DNA from: Quercus robur
Taxonomy: Eukaryota > Streptophyta > Magnoliopsida > Fagales > Fagaceae
Length of the DNA stretch: 64,000 nt
Direction: 5' to 3'
Assembly (NCBI RefSeq): GCF_932294415.1
Contig: NC_065537.1
Coordinates: 62,634,290-62,698,289 of the forward strand
In this document: positions 9,534 to 21,878 of the stretch, one piece after another
Layout of the letters: every line of letters begins with the position of its first letter
Position numbering within the stretch: the stretch's first letter is position 1
Translations under genes and position numbers: made by a program
Notes under the pieces: model-generated
Database searches by the model: none
Told to the model about the DNA's origin: nothing
What the model saw: only the letters and a program-made list of their open reading frames with translations

Positions 9534-9810
9534 AGCCAAAAGAAACGGGGGGAGAGGAAACGCTTTATCAAGCAATAAATGGGCACAGCCTACGAGCGAC
9601 CCAACGAATGCCAAGCGTAACTGATGTGCGCGCCGCTTCGGTTTGCGAACCGTCAGGCAATAATGATGACTGAGCCTGGCGCCGCGAAACGGCGCGTCTT
9701 TTGAGATGAATGTTAATTAGAAGTGACAGCCAGAAGCCCAAGGCTAGAAGACTCCTGGGATCAAAAGGCCTTAAACAGCACCTTGATTCTCCTCGGCAAC
9801 CGAGTATGAA

Positions 9811-9825
9811 TCAAGGGGGGGCTAT
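9811..9825 (+). other. Polypurine tract of element 1
   Basis: A run AAGGGGGGG ends just before the TG that opens the 3' LTR, which is the plus-strand primer position. Confidence 0.75.
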
Positions 9826-10443
9826 TGTACGGCACCAAGCTCCCAAAGTCCATACTTCCCTTGGGCCCAGATCCGTCTGGGCCCCGGGCCCAAGCCCATA
9901 CCGGCCCTGGATGCAGGCCCGGCGCCGAGCTTCCAAAGCCCGTACTGTCCTTGGGCCCGGACCCTTCTTGAAACTGCCTTAAGGTAAAAACAGGTTTTGA
10001 GCACAATGTTCCCGGAGTTTTTCCGGTTATTCCTTCCCGGAAGAGCGCTTGAGTCATGCCCGGGAAGGACACGATATGAACGGGGACGCGAGTTGCCGAA
10101 CATAATCGGCGCAAGTGGAAACAAGTTCCAAGATCATAAATGCTGCACCGCCCTTCCACCTAAACGGCCACTTTAACCAGATGATACTGGACCCTTAGTA
10201 GCACTAACGGTGATTGTAATCATGGTCTCCCCACTAGCCTTGACTATAAATAGAAGAAAGTTGGGAGAAGAGGGGGTTCAGAAAAATGGAGAGAAAATAG
10301 TCAAGGAGAGAGCTTTTCAACTGAATGCTGCTTTGAGTCTCTCTACCGAGAACGACCCATTGTAGGAAATCCTTAAACCCACTACAAATAAATTGTGAGC
10401 CCAAGGGATCTAAGGCCCAGAGTTCTTGTACTTGGTTCTTACA
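9826..10443 (+). repeat. 3' LTR of element 1
   Basis: 618 bp, TG to CA, preceded by the polypurine tract. Its last 419 bp match the window start with one substitution. Confidence 0.96.
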
Positions 10444-11554
10444 CTTTCTATGATAGAAAATAAAGAAGAGAAAGAAAGACTGTTGTTTACAAGCAAATTA
10501 ACCTGCAATATATCTTTTTTTTTTTTTTTTTTTTTTTTACCTCTGTTGTTTCGTTATATTGAATATGTAGATGGAATTTTTTTTTTTGTTTTTTTTTTTG
10601 TTCACTCTTTCTTCTTTTCTTTTCTTTTCTTTTCTTTTTCGTATCTCATTAAGTTGAAAATTTTCTCTTTATTTTACAAGCAAACCTGCAATACATCATT
10701 GTTACATTTATCAGCTGTCAAAAATTAGTGTGCATAATTCATAGGGATCGACCACTAAATTTGACTCACAAAGCGTAAAGACAAATAAGTGGGCTATTAA
10801 AAAAATAGTGAGTGGACGAGTTCATGATCTAAAGCAAGGAAAACAACAGCTATAAAGTGCAACAAAAGGAACTTAGTGTTTTCTAATTATGCATGCACTT
10901 ACTGCTCAGGGAAAATGACATTTAACTATATTTCAAACTATATAGCAAAATACTCTTGTTTTTTAATTTGATATTGTTGATGTCAAGTTTTGTGTGGAAC
11001 TCGATATTGGTAATGTCAAGTTCTTGCGTATTTTTCTACTTAAATTATTTTGAAAATTTTGTACGAAATATGACAATAGAAATGTTGAGTTCTACTTTAA
11101 AATACTCATATGTCGAGTTCTAAAAAAGTGGTATTTTGCTAAAATAGTATTTTGCTAAAGTAGTTTGAAAAGGAGATTATTTGGCTATATAGTTTAAAAA
11201 TTAAGGTTATTAAGCCCTTTTTTCCGTCTAAAGATTGAAAGTCTTGGATACAATTTTTGTCACTACCATGATATATGTAATTATAAGTGATAAAGAAAAA
11301 GTAATGAGTTTATCTGCATGTGATAATTTATCAATCACTATTACACATGTTATTAAATTGTAGCAAAAATTGTGACAAATGATATGGTAGTCGAAAAACT
11401 TGTCTAAAATTGCTTAATAGTGCAGTATGTGATGCATGAAAATTATATTTTTGTGCTCAGTAGTGCTAATTAATTGCGTACGGAAGGAGTCGTTAACAAA
11501 CACAATCAAAAAAATTTTGAGATTATGTTGTACAGAAATTAGATAATTCTTTTG

Positions 11555-11776
11555 GAGTCCAAAGCTTCTGTCCCACTTTTCCTACTCTACTCTATACTCC
11601 ACCAATAAAAATTTGCCACATGTTCACCTAATTAATTAATTACTACCATTAATTAATAATGGTAGTATTAATAAGTCAATAATGGTAGTATTTAATTAAT
11701 TAGGTGAACATGTGGCGAATTTTTATTGGTGAATTATAGAGTGGAGCAGGAAAAGTGGGACAGAAAATTTGGACTC
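11555..11776 (+). mobile_element. Fold-back MITE, 222 bp, MULE-like
   Basis: Near-perfect inverted halves begin GAGTCCAAA and end TTTGGACTC. They are flanked by 9-bp direct repeats ATTCTTTTG (11546-11554) and ATTATTTTG (11777-11785) with one mismatch. Copy B keeps the empty site near 19055 (ATCACTTTG). A 9-bp duplication and a long palindrome suggest a Mutator-type MITE. Confidence 0.85.
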
Positions 11777-12015
11777 ATTATTTTGGGATCTAATCTTGCT
11801 AATCCGTGCAATTCTCATCATATTTAGGGATCTTTGCTAATTATTGGAGATTATTATGCAAATATTTGTAGATACTCAGTTTTTTTTTTTTTTCCTTCCA
11901 AAATGACACGTGAGAAGGACCATCCGTTGGAGAAATTTTTCTTCTCATAAATTATTAGAGATCTGATTAGTAGGGGAATTGAGTTAATTTGTTTGGGGGT
12001 AAAAGTAACATACAT

Positions 12016-12235
12016 GCCTCCTTTAGGGCTCACTTAGACCAACCAAAAAGTTTTCTCCCCAAAATGAGGAGAAAACTTGGTAGAAAATATCTAATGGGTG
12101 AAGGACAAAAATGCCCATGTGCAACGCCTCCTTTAGGGCTCACTTAGACCAACCAAAAAGTTTTCTCCCCAAAATGAGGAGAAAACTTGGTAGAAAATAT
12201 CTAATGGGTGAAGGACAAAAATGCCCATGTGCAGC
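12016..12235 (+). repeat. 110-bp tandem duplication over a MITE end
   Basis: The block starting GCCTCCTTTAGGG at 12016 is repeated from 12126 almost without change. It covers 10 bp of flank plus the first ~100 bp of the Tourist-like element, so it arose after insertion. Confidence 0.9.
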
Positions 12236-12706
12236 TTGCACATGGGCTTCTATATGTGTTATGCTTGCACATGGGCTTCAATACGTGTTATGCTGTGTTG
12301 TGTTTTTTTATTTTATTATTATTATATATTTAAATTCCAGTTTTAATAATTGTATGATTTTTGTTCTCATTCATTTTTTTTTCACTTGCTTTGTTGGGCT
12401 TCAGTACCCTGTTAAGTGTTTCTTTTGTCCTCATTTCAGTCTTTTTTTTTTTTTTTTTTAGGCGTGATTTTTATTTTTTACTAAATTTGGGTTTTTTTTT
12501 TCTTTGGTGGTTTGTCATTTTTTTTTTGTTTTAATTAGGCATCATTTTTTAACAAGAGTATATAAGTAAATTTATAAAAACTCATTTTTTTCATCCCTCC
12601 ACTTTTTCACTCCCAACCAAACAAAAAGGAAAGAAATTAAAATATTTTCTATCCTCCCACCATTTTCTATCCTCCCACTTTTCCACTCCTCCAACGAACT
12701 GAACCC
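12026..12706 (+). mobile_element. Tourist-like (PIF/Harbinger) non-autonomous element
   Basis: Starts GGGCTCACTTAGACC and ends GAACCC, between TTA at 12023-12025 and TTA at 12707-12709. The 3' half has CTATCCTCCCACTTTTCC blocks shared with the element at 30018-30586. Copy B has a different element at the same TTA. Contains no coding sequence. Confidence 0.7.
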
Positions 12707-15127
12707 TTAGTCCCATATGAAAGTGGTATATTGTGAAATAATTTATGTCCCTTGACTTATTCATAGAGAATAATTGTAATAATGAGGCTTGAATGAGTTT
12801 GGCTTGTATTTTTTGTTCTTGTGCACTAGAGATGGAAGTATATTGAGATTAACCCCGTCCCCCCCAAAATTAATATTCTATATGTATTATTTATTATTTA
12901 TCATCATTAAAAATTTTAAGAGATTTCAAAAAAAAAAAAAAAAAGGATTTTGCCTCCCAAAAAATTTTAATCACCCCCCCCCCCCCCCCAAAAGAAGAGA
13001 GAGAGATCTTTTGAACTAAAAAAAAAAATTAAAAAAAAAATTGTAGTATCTCATTAAATATTGATAAATTATACAAATTTTATAAAAGCTCAACTCATTT
13101 TTTTTTTGTGAAAATAATATGGTGATAATTCTTTAGTGGTTCTTATTCAATTAAATTTAAGGCATGTGGCAAAGGAAAATATATTTTCAAATTCAAAATT
13201 AAATACCAATTCGGTATGAGTAATAAATGTTGTCTAAGGAGTTTAGGCTTTGTTAACTCCAGTTCAATAATGCACTTTTCAGACTATATTTTCAATATTC
13301 TTAGTTTTTATAATTTTCTTGAGTACTCTTTTTTATTCAATTTATTGTTATTTTTAAAATATATTTTATAGTATTTTGTTGAACTTTAGGACAATGTGCG
13401 AAGTCGCATGAGATATCAATTGAAAAGAAAATCGAGTTTTTTGAGAGACTAAATTGGAATGATAGTTTTCTATTGTTATTTGACCATCAAATAATTGATA
13501 TATATATATATTCTTAGTAATTAGTGTATTACACAAGTTTTTTATTATTAATTATTACGAATAGTAAATGAAATTAAAGCAAAAGTTATCTCAAAACACA
13601 TCAATAAAGTTAAGAATATGCGTTACAAATACTATATAAACTCTCAATTTAAATTCAATTCTCTATATAACACTTAAGATCTTTCAATTACTCAATAATA
13701 CTTATTCAATTTTATAAGAAAAATAGTACATAAGCCAAGCTTATGATGTTAAAAAATACATAAAAGAAATTAAATTAATAATTTCTTTGTAATTTTAACT
13801 TAATTACCTCTCACAAAATAAAAATATATATAAAAAAAAAATCACTAGCATTTTTAATCGAAATAACAAACATATGCATACCTCTGCATGTTTATTTGTG
13901 TTTGAGTTTCATACAATTTTATTTTTGTCCTAAAATTTGCCCAAAAATAAGATTTGGAAAGAAGAGAGCAAATTTAATTGATTCTACTTTACAATGCAAG
14001 ACAAAAGCTTGCCACATCAGTAGGTGACACAAGCATTATGACAAAAAGGATCAACATTTTCCTTTCGGGTGGGTTTGGGCCTACATGTTACAAATTATTT
14101 GACACACACATGTGATAAAAGAAAATTCATACTTTTTATATTGTAGATTAAAAAAATGTGTACAATATTTTTTTTTTTTCAAATGTGTATCAAGTTGTTA
14201 CATATTTGTTTAATCTATATATATCAACTATCAACTAAAGCATAGATGTGCTTAATAAAGTGATGACAACATGAAAAAGGAGTGTAAATTTTCCAACTGG
14301 AGAGCACTTCCTCTTTTTTGGATAGTGAAATTTTCTTCAACATTCATTTCACACTCAAATGGCCAATTGGCATCCTCCAAATAAAAGATAGCATGTGATG
14401 TGCCATGCTAGCTAGCTAGAACGGATCTGTCTAGCACCAATAATTCAAAATAAGATTTGATATACAATTCAAAATCAAATAGCACCATCGAGTAAAAAAA
14501 AATTGGCCTATAGCATCAATAACTCAAATCAAAACTTTGTTAACTATCAAATTGAACCTATGAAAAATAAAAGGAAACGATCACACTTCAAATAGAACTA
14601 GTAATGAATCAAGATATGATGTAGACCTGAAACCTACATATTTTTACCGTAACTTTTTTAATAATCCTATAATATGTGTGATTATGATTAATAGAGAAAA
14701 AATGATGATTCCATATAAAAATGATAGTTCACCAATCGCAATTGCACATATCATTAATTATGACAAATTTGATTGTCTTTTTGGAAACTAAATCTAAAAC
14801 TCAATATCGACCCAAAGGAAACTATTAGCTATCGGTGTACCTCTTCCGCCTATAAGATAAACCAAGCAAAAAAATTGAGAAGCAATACATGTGTGTTGAT
14901 ATAACATTAATTTGTGCCCAATTGGCATGGCATAAAACATAGCAATATGTGTGCATATCCAACAATAGGGTAAGATCAAACTGTAACCATGTTTTAAGAA
15001 CTAGAATTGTCAAAGAATTGAAAAAGGGTCTGGTTTCCAATTTTTACTGATTTTGGCCCGTTTTACCCGACCGGTTTAGACATAAGCAACATCAATTTCC
15101 AAGGAATTTATTGTTATCATACTATCC

Positions 15128-15905
15128 CTAGCTCCTAAGAAGGTTTGGGGTGAAGCAGCTTTCACCATTGTGTATGTAATGAAATGAATAGAATTCCCTC
15201 CTTAACCGCCATTGGTGGAATTTCACCTTTTGAGATGCTCTACAAAATTCCTCCAAATCATTCTGAACTTCGCTGTGTTAATTTCGCTCCATTTGTTTTG
15301 TCCTTCTCCCCAAAGTTGAAAATGAAAAATTATCTAAATGAGCTACTATTTATGTGTTTTTAAGCTATGGTACTGGGGGAAAAAAAGGACGTTAGTGTTA
15401 TATATGTTGTTCATGTTGTCAGTTAATCTATGACATCACTATGCACAGTCCATTTTACAGTTGTCCTTTGTTGTGCGTGGGATAATGCATAAAGGACTAT
15501 TATTATCTTGTTCATCTAAGCTCGAGTTTAATGCTTAATCTGTAGTTGTTTACTCCTTAACTGATGTAGAATATTGAGCTTTAGCTTACGCTACTTCAAA
15601 AGTTATTTGGCTTCAATGTTTACTCAAAGTGATTAAGGGGTATTTTTTCTAGTCTTACTCCGCTTTATTGTGATAGCAAGTTCATGGTCTAACCAACACA
15701 TAATGATGTCTTTCATGATTGCACCAAACACGTCAAGATGACATGACATTTTTCGTCACTGCATGCATGAAGGAGCCATTGTCATGCCTTTCATTACTTC
15801 ACACTTACAAGTTGCAAACTTTTTTTTGATAAAGTCTCAATCCACCACTCACCTTCTCTACTTAGTATCCAAATTAGTTACCACCAGCAAGTGTTGTGCA
15901 GCCAT
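15128..15905 (+). pseudogene. Ty1/copia Pol relic, copy A (integrase piece plus RNase H piece)
   Basis: Around 15131-15330 the plus strand reads like the copia integrase core (KVWGEAAFTIVYVMN, then SPFEMLYKIPPN). Around 15550-15890 it reads like copia RNase H (EYALAYATSKVIWLQCL pattern, LYCDSK, then HEGAIVMPFITSHLQVANFF). The RT between them is missing, and stops and frameshifts are present. This is dead coding sequence shared with copy B, so it predates the segmental duplication. Confidence 0.8.
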
Positions 15906-16610
15906 AGGAAGCCCTGAAAGAACCTCATCACGACTAAGTGTCAAGAGGTCGCTGGTTTGAGTACTAGTATTGACTCATACTTCCTAATATGTAGAAATTG
16001 TGATAATAAGATCAAATAGTGGCACATCTTGTGTGCTGGTGGTACTCACGAGCTTATCAAAAGTCCAAATGACAATATACCATAAGGTGTGGAGCGATAA
16101 TTACACACAATACATGCGAGCTCCCTTTTTCATTTTTTCTCAAAAAAAAATCCAAATTTGTTCGAGGGGTGTTAATTCATAATTTTTTTTTTTTGGGATG
16201 GAATAGCCGGATAGGTGGCCAATTAGGGTCATAATATTTGGGCCAGGGCTTTTGTAGATTGTAATTGTGTTTCAAACCGTAGTGATGATAATATTGTGCC
16301 GTTATCATAATGTTTCTGTTTGCACCGTTCATATATAAAAGCTTATGTGAAATATATTACTTGTCCAAATGTTTTTTTGCTAGTGTTTGGTCCTCCCATA
16401 CGATAGAGTCCCCCATATGATATTTATGGTTTTACTTTGAAATTCAGCCTCGTTGGATACTCGTGACCATATTCCTACTCAAGTTTTTTTTTTTTTTGTT
16501 GTTCGTTTTATGTCCTATAACACATTAACACTGCAATTTATTATAAAAAATAAAAAAGGCATGTGTGTTCCGGAAATTTGATGATCTGTTCTAACTTGAC
16601 TTTCTTAAAT

Positions 16611-17601
16611 TATGGATACCGTTCCGTTCCGACCGGAATGGCCGGAAAATTTCGTACCGGCAAGCAAACTGGAACGGCAAGCCCCTCTATTCCACCTCGG
16701 GTAAGATTTCGGCCTGTTCCGGTGTGTTTCGGCAGTTCCGGGCTGTTTCGGTTAATTTCGCCCAAAATAAAAGATTCGGTCGGTCTGAGTTTGTTGCACA
16801 TAAAGTTCTACTTAGATCTTCAGAACAAACCAAAATCAACCCCATCGTTCCTTTCCTCAAACACACTGTAGTCTTTTGCTTCATAAGATGATTTGTAGAA
16901 GGATAACAGTAACAGAACTAGAGGAATGGTGTGGCTCACGCAGTCATGCTTAACAAATTTGGATACCCATCAGAGAGCGAGAGAGAGGGGAGAATAGACT
17001 TGAGAGGAAAACTGAGATGAGTTGCGCTTACGTGTGAGAGTAAAAAATTATAAAAAGAGAGATGAAATCATGAAAAGATAAGATAGTGTGTCGGTTAACG
17101 TGTAGAGATCTCATAAAGATGGGATAGAGTTCAAAAGTGAGTAGTGAAAATATCAAGGGGTTAGATACAGAAGACGTGTACGTGTGTGGATGAGAGAAAA
17201 CAAGAGAAAAAAAAATTAAAAATAGAAAGAAAGTGAAATATGGTGGGTGAGAAAAACTATAATAATAAAAAAAAAAAAGTTGTAAATAGAGGTGGCTTGG
17301 ACAGTGAGCCTTTGCATTTGCATTAAAAAAATTTAATTAGTATTTTAATTAAAATAATAATATTTTAAATGAATTAATTAGATTAACTTTAAAATAACAA
17401 ATTTTATAAATGTATGAAAATATAACTTTTATGTTTTTTTTAATATAAAAAGTAATAGGATATGAAATTATATATATATATATTATTTTTTTGGAATTCC
17501 GAAACACCTTGAAACGGTACACCAAAATTAACCGGTACCGAAATATTCCGTTCCATTAGATAAACCGAAATAGGGTCCGAAACGGTATTCATAACAATGA
17601 A
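16611..17601 (+). mobile_element. Non-autonomous DNA element, 991 bp, only in copy A
   Basis: Bounded by the 10-bp direct repeat TTTCTTAAAT (16601-16610 and 17602-17611). Copy B has a single TTTCTTAAAT at about 23332-23341. The ends carry inverted TATGGATACCGTTCCG / TATGAATACCGTTTCG, the right one set in by a few bases. The interior has CCGGAA/TTCCGG-rich ends and a purine-rich centre with no ORF of note. The superfamily is uncertain; MULE or hAT are possible. Confidence 0.7.
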
Positions 17602-17689
17602 TTTCTTAAATGATAAAAGGGTCATTTTAAAAAAAAAAAAAAAAAAGGGCATGCACTTTTCAGAAATTTGACTATTATAGGTCATGATA

Positions 17690-17859
17690 ACGAGTGCCCT
17701 TAGGGTAATGGTTAACAATTCATTTTAGGAAAGTTTTGACATCACTTTTGTAGAAAATGAAAAAAAAAAAAAAAAAAAACTGTCAAAACATTAATTGTTT
17801 TTTTTCCCATAAAAATTTTCTTTAAATAAATTATTAACTATTACCCTAAAAGTATCCGT
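17690..17859 (+). mobile_element. Small MITE in the spacer between copies A and B
   Basis: The left end ACGAGTGCCCTTAGGGTAAT matches the reverse complement of the right end (ACGGATACTTTTAGGGTAAT). The middle contains poly-A and poly-T runs. No clear target duplication was found. It sits in the 17678-17935 spacer, which holds nothing else recognisable. Confidence 0.65.
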
Positions 17860-19299
17860 TAATATTTCCCTAATATTATTACTTATTAATTGTACGGAAA
17901 CATTAGAAATCTATAAAAAATAAAATGAAAATGAAATAGAAAATAAAGAAGAGAAAGAAAGACCGTTGTTTACAAGCAAGTTAACCTGCAATAGACTTTT
18001 TTTTTTTTTTTTTTACCCCTGTTGTTTCGTTTGAGAATGTAGAGGGATTTTTTTTTTTTTTTTCCTTTTTTGGTACTCCACTCCCTTTCTTTTCTTTTTC
18101 GTATCTCATTAAGTTGAAAATTTTCTCTTTATTTTACAAGCAAACCTGCAATATATATCATTGTTCCATTTATCAGCTGCCAAAAATTAGTGGGTTACAT
18201 CGTTGTTTTGTAAAAATTAGTGGAGAAAAAAGTGTGCATAATTCATAGGGGCCGCAAAATTTGACTTACAAAGCGTAAAGACAAACAAGTGGGCTATTAA
18301 ATAATAGCCAGTGGACGAGTTCATGATCTAAACCAAGGAAAACAACAATTATAAAGTGCAACAAAAGGAATCTAGTGTTTCCTAATTATGCATGCTGCTA
18401 CTCTAAAGATTCAAAATTACTATTTAACTTTAATTTTTGAATTATGTAATTAAACATCCCCTTTCAAACTATGTAGCTAAATACTACTATTTTTGAACTC
18501 GATATTATTGGTGTTGAGTTCTACACGTATTTTGCTACTTTTTTTTTTTTTTGAAAATTTTGCACATAATTTGACAGTAGAAATGTTGAGTTCTACTTAA
18601 AAATACGCATGTGTCAAGTTCCCAAAAAGTGGTATTCTACTAATTAAAATAGTTTGAAAAGAAGGTTGGTTGGCAACATAGTTTAAAAATCAAGGCTATT
18701 TAGCCATTTTTCCCATCTAAAGACAGAAAGTCTTGGACAATTTTTGTCACTACCATGATATATGTGATTATAAGTGATAAAAAATAATAATAATAATAAT
18801 GAGTTTATCTGCATGTGATAATTTATCAATCACAATTACACATATCAAAATTGTAGCAAAAATTGTGACAAATGGTGTGGTAGTAGTAAAATTTGTCTAA
18901 GAATTGCTCAATAGTGCATAGTATTGTATTGTGTATGTGATACATGAAAATTATTTATTGTAGTCACTAGTGCTAAATTAATCGTGTCCGGAAAGAGTCG
19001 TTAACAAACACAATCAAGACAATTTTGAGATTATGTTGCATGGAAACTAGATAATCACTTTGAGATCTAATCATGCTAATTAGTGCAATTCTCATCATAT
19101 TTAGGGATCCTTGATAATCATTGGAGATTATTATGCAAATATCTGTAGATACTCTTTCTTTTCTTTTTTTCTTCCAAAATGACACTCGGGAATTAAGGAC
19201 CATATGTTGGAGAAATTGGTCTTTTCTCTTAGATCATTAGGGATCTGATTAGTAGGGGAATCAAGTTTTTTTGGGGGTAAAACATAAGTGCCTCCTTTA

Positions 19300-20122
19300 G
19301 AGCATTAGCATTGGTGGTGCCAACAATTTTAGCTTTTGGTACCACAAAAAGTTACTTTATCTATTTTTACCACCTCACTTTACAAAACACCCGACATTAG
19401 TGATTTTATTTTAGCATTCAACACATTAAAATAAAATAATTTATCCACTAAAATAAATAACAACCACCACCACCACCACCCAAAATAAATCCCTAACCCA
19501 AAACCAAACAAAACTCAAATCCAAAGAGAGAAGAAAGGGCGAGATGGGTCGGTGATGGAGAAGAGATGGGTCGGCTTGGGGCTTGGGGCTGCAGTGAGTG
19601 GAGGAAGAAAGATGGGTCGGCGTCTAGGTAGGGGAGTTGGACCGGTGAGGAGTGGAGGAAGAAAGAAAAAAATTGAAAGGGAGAAGAGAAGGGCGGTGGC
19701 TTGGGTCAGCGGCAAGTGGAGGAAGAGGTAGGTTAGACTTAAGCAGGGGAGATGGGTCGATTAACAGTTGGGCAGGCGAGATGGTTCGACAAGGTGGAGG
19801 AAGAGAGAAAAATATCTACGGGGAATGGGTGAGAGGTGAAGACTAATGAGAAGAGAGAGGAGGAGCTACAATGGAGGAGCAACAGGAAAATGAGAAAAGA
19901 AAGGAAGAGAAAAAAAAAATCATTTAATAATTTGAGCTATAGTGGAGGAGCTAACAAAATATAGTTTTTTTGTTTAACATCTGAGCTACAGTGCACTGCC
20001 AAAGATGGTTATGCATTGTAGCTCAACAGCCAAATATTTTAGCTTTTTCTCCACTGATGCAGCCCACTTTTGTTATATTTGGTTGTTAAATTTAGCAATT
20101 TGGCACTACCAATTCTATGCTC
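19300..20122 (+). mobile_element. Tourist-like element of a second family, only in copy B
   Basis: Starts GAGCATTAGCATTGGTGG and ends CCAATTCTATGCTC (inverted match), with TTA at 19297-19299 and 20123-20125. 823 bp, internally purine-rich (GGGTCGG repeats), no real gene. It occupies the same TTA that holds the unrelated element in copy A. Confidence 0.75.
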
Positions 20123-21878
20123 TTAGTCCCATGTGAAAGTGGTATATTGTGAAATAATTTTTGGCCCATGAATTGTTTATAGAAAATAATTATACCAATG
20201 AGGTTTGAATGAGTTTGGCTTGTATTTTGTGTTCTTGTGCACTAAAGATGGAAGTATATTGAGATTCCCCCCCCCCCCCCCCCGCCCGGCGCACAAAAAA
20301 ATTAATAATATGTATGTCTTATTTATCATTATTAAGAATTTTAAGAGCTTTCAAAAAAAAAAAATTAAGAGTTTGCCTCCCAAACAATTTGAACCCCCCC
20401 CCCCCCAAAAGAAAAAGAGAGAGAGAGAGATGTCCCTTGAAATCTAAAAACAATTTGTAGTATCTCATAAAATATTGATAGATTATACAAATTTTATAAA
20501 AGCTCAACTCAAATTTATTGTTCTTTGTGAAAATAATATTGTGATAATTCTTTAGTGGTTCTTATACAATTAAATTTAAGGCATGTGGCTAAGGAAAATA
20601 TATTTTCAAATTCAATTTATTGTTATTTTTAAAATATATTTTATAGTATTTTTAAACGTATGCATACCTCTGCATGTTTATTTGTGTTTGAGTTTCATAC
20701 AATTTTATTTTGGTCCTAAAAATTGTCCAATGCAAGACGAAAACATGCCACATCAGTAGGTGACATAAGCGTTATGACGAAAAGGATCAACATTTTCTTT
20801 CCAGGTGGATTTGGGCCTACATGTTACAATTATTTGACACTCACGTGAGATAAAGGAAAATTCATACTTTTTATATTGTAGATTAAAAAATGTGTACAAT
20901 ATTATATTTTTTTTTGCAAATGTGTTGTACATATTTATTTAATCTATATATATCAACTATCAACTAAAGCATAGATTCTTCTCTTAAAAAAACAAACTAA
21001 AGCATAGATGTGCATAATAAAGTGACGAGATGAAAAAAGGAGTGTAAATTTTCCAACTGGAAAGCACTTCCTCTTTTCTGGGTATTGAAATTTTCTTCAA
21101 CATTCACATTCAAATGTCCAATTGGCATCCTCCAAATAAAAGATAGCATGTGATGTGCCATGCTAGTTAGAACGGATCTTTCTAGCACCAATAATTCAAA
21201 ATAAGATTTGATATGGAATTCAAAATCAAATAGCACCGTCAAGTAAAAAATGTTTGGCCTATAGCATCAATAACTCAAATCAAAACTTTGTTAACTATCA
21301 AATTGAACCTATGAAAAATAAAAGGAAACAATCACACTTCAAATAGAACTAGTAATGAATCAAGATATGATACAGACCTGAAACCTACATATTTTTACCA
21401 TAACTTTTTTAATAATCCTATAATATGTGTGATTATGATTAATAGAGAAAAAATGATGATTCCATATAAAAATGATGGTTCACCAATCGCATTTGCACAT
21501 ATCATTAATTATGACAAATTCGATTGTCTTTTTGGGAACTAAATCTAAAAAATTCAATATCGACCCAAAGGAGACTATTAGCTATCGGTGTACCTCTTCC
21601 GCCTATAAGATAAACCAAGCAAAAAAATTGAGAAGCAATACATGTGTGTTGATATAACATTAATCTGTGCCCAATTGGCATGACATAAAACATAACAATA
21701 TGTGTATACATCCAACAATAGGGTAAGATCAAACTGTAACCATGTTTTAAGAACCAGAATTGTCAAAGATTGAAAAAGGGTCTGGTTTCCAATTTTTACT
21801 GACTTTGGCCCGTTTTACCCGACCGGTTTAGACATAAGCAACATCAATTTCCAAGGAATTTATTGTTATCATATTATC

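Larger units (their letters stand above)
1..10443 (+). mobile_element. Ty3/gypsy LTR retrotransposon, Tat-like (element 1), 5' end outside window
   Basis: The order is 5' LTR (partial), primer-binding region, gag-protease, RT, RNase H, integrase, minisatellite, antisense gene, polypurine tract, 3' LTR. Bases 1-419 match 10025-10443 with one difference (G321 versus A10345), so the insertion is recent. The 3' LTR runs TG to CA (9826-10443, 618 bp), so about 199 bp of the 5' LTR lie before the window. Integrase ends in a GPY-type module without a chromodomain, and there is a long 3' region with an extra antisense gene; both point to the Tat lineage rather than the chromoviruses (family knowledge). 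The 5-bp duplication expected after the 3' LTR is CTTTC at 10444-10448; its partner is not visible. Confidence 0.95.
10444..17677 (+). repeat. Segmental tandem duplication, copy A
   Basis: Long collinear similarity to 17936-23387, from GAAAATAAAGAAGAG (10453 versus 17939) to the GCATGCACTTTTCAG block (about 17650 versus 23360). The copies differ by scattered substitutions and by insertions found only in A (11555-11776, 12026-12706, 16611-17601). Stretches 13191-13334 and about 13378-13854 are absent from B with short microhomologies at the edges. The segment is AT-rich, with a copia relic and no intact gene. Confidence 0.92.

Noticed and set aside
14794-15040. Minus-strand ORFs of 61-71 aa, also at 21505-21766
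   Set aside because: No domain, and present in both segmental copies over non-coding repeat DNA next to the plus-strand copia relic.
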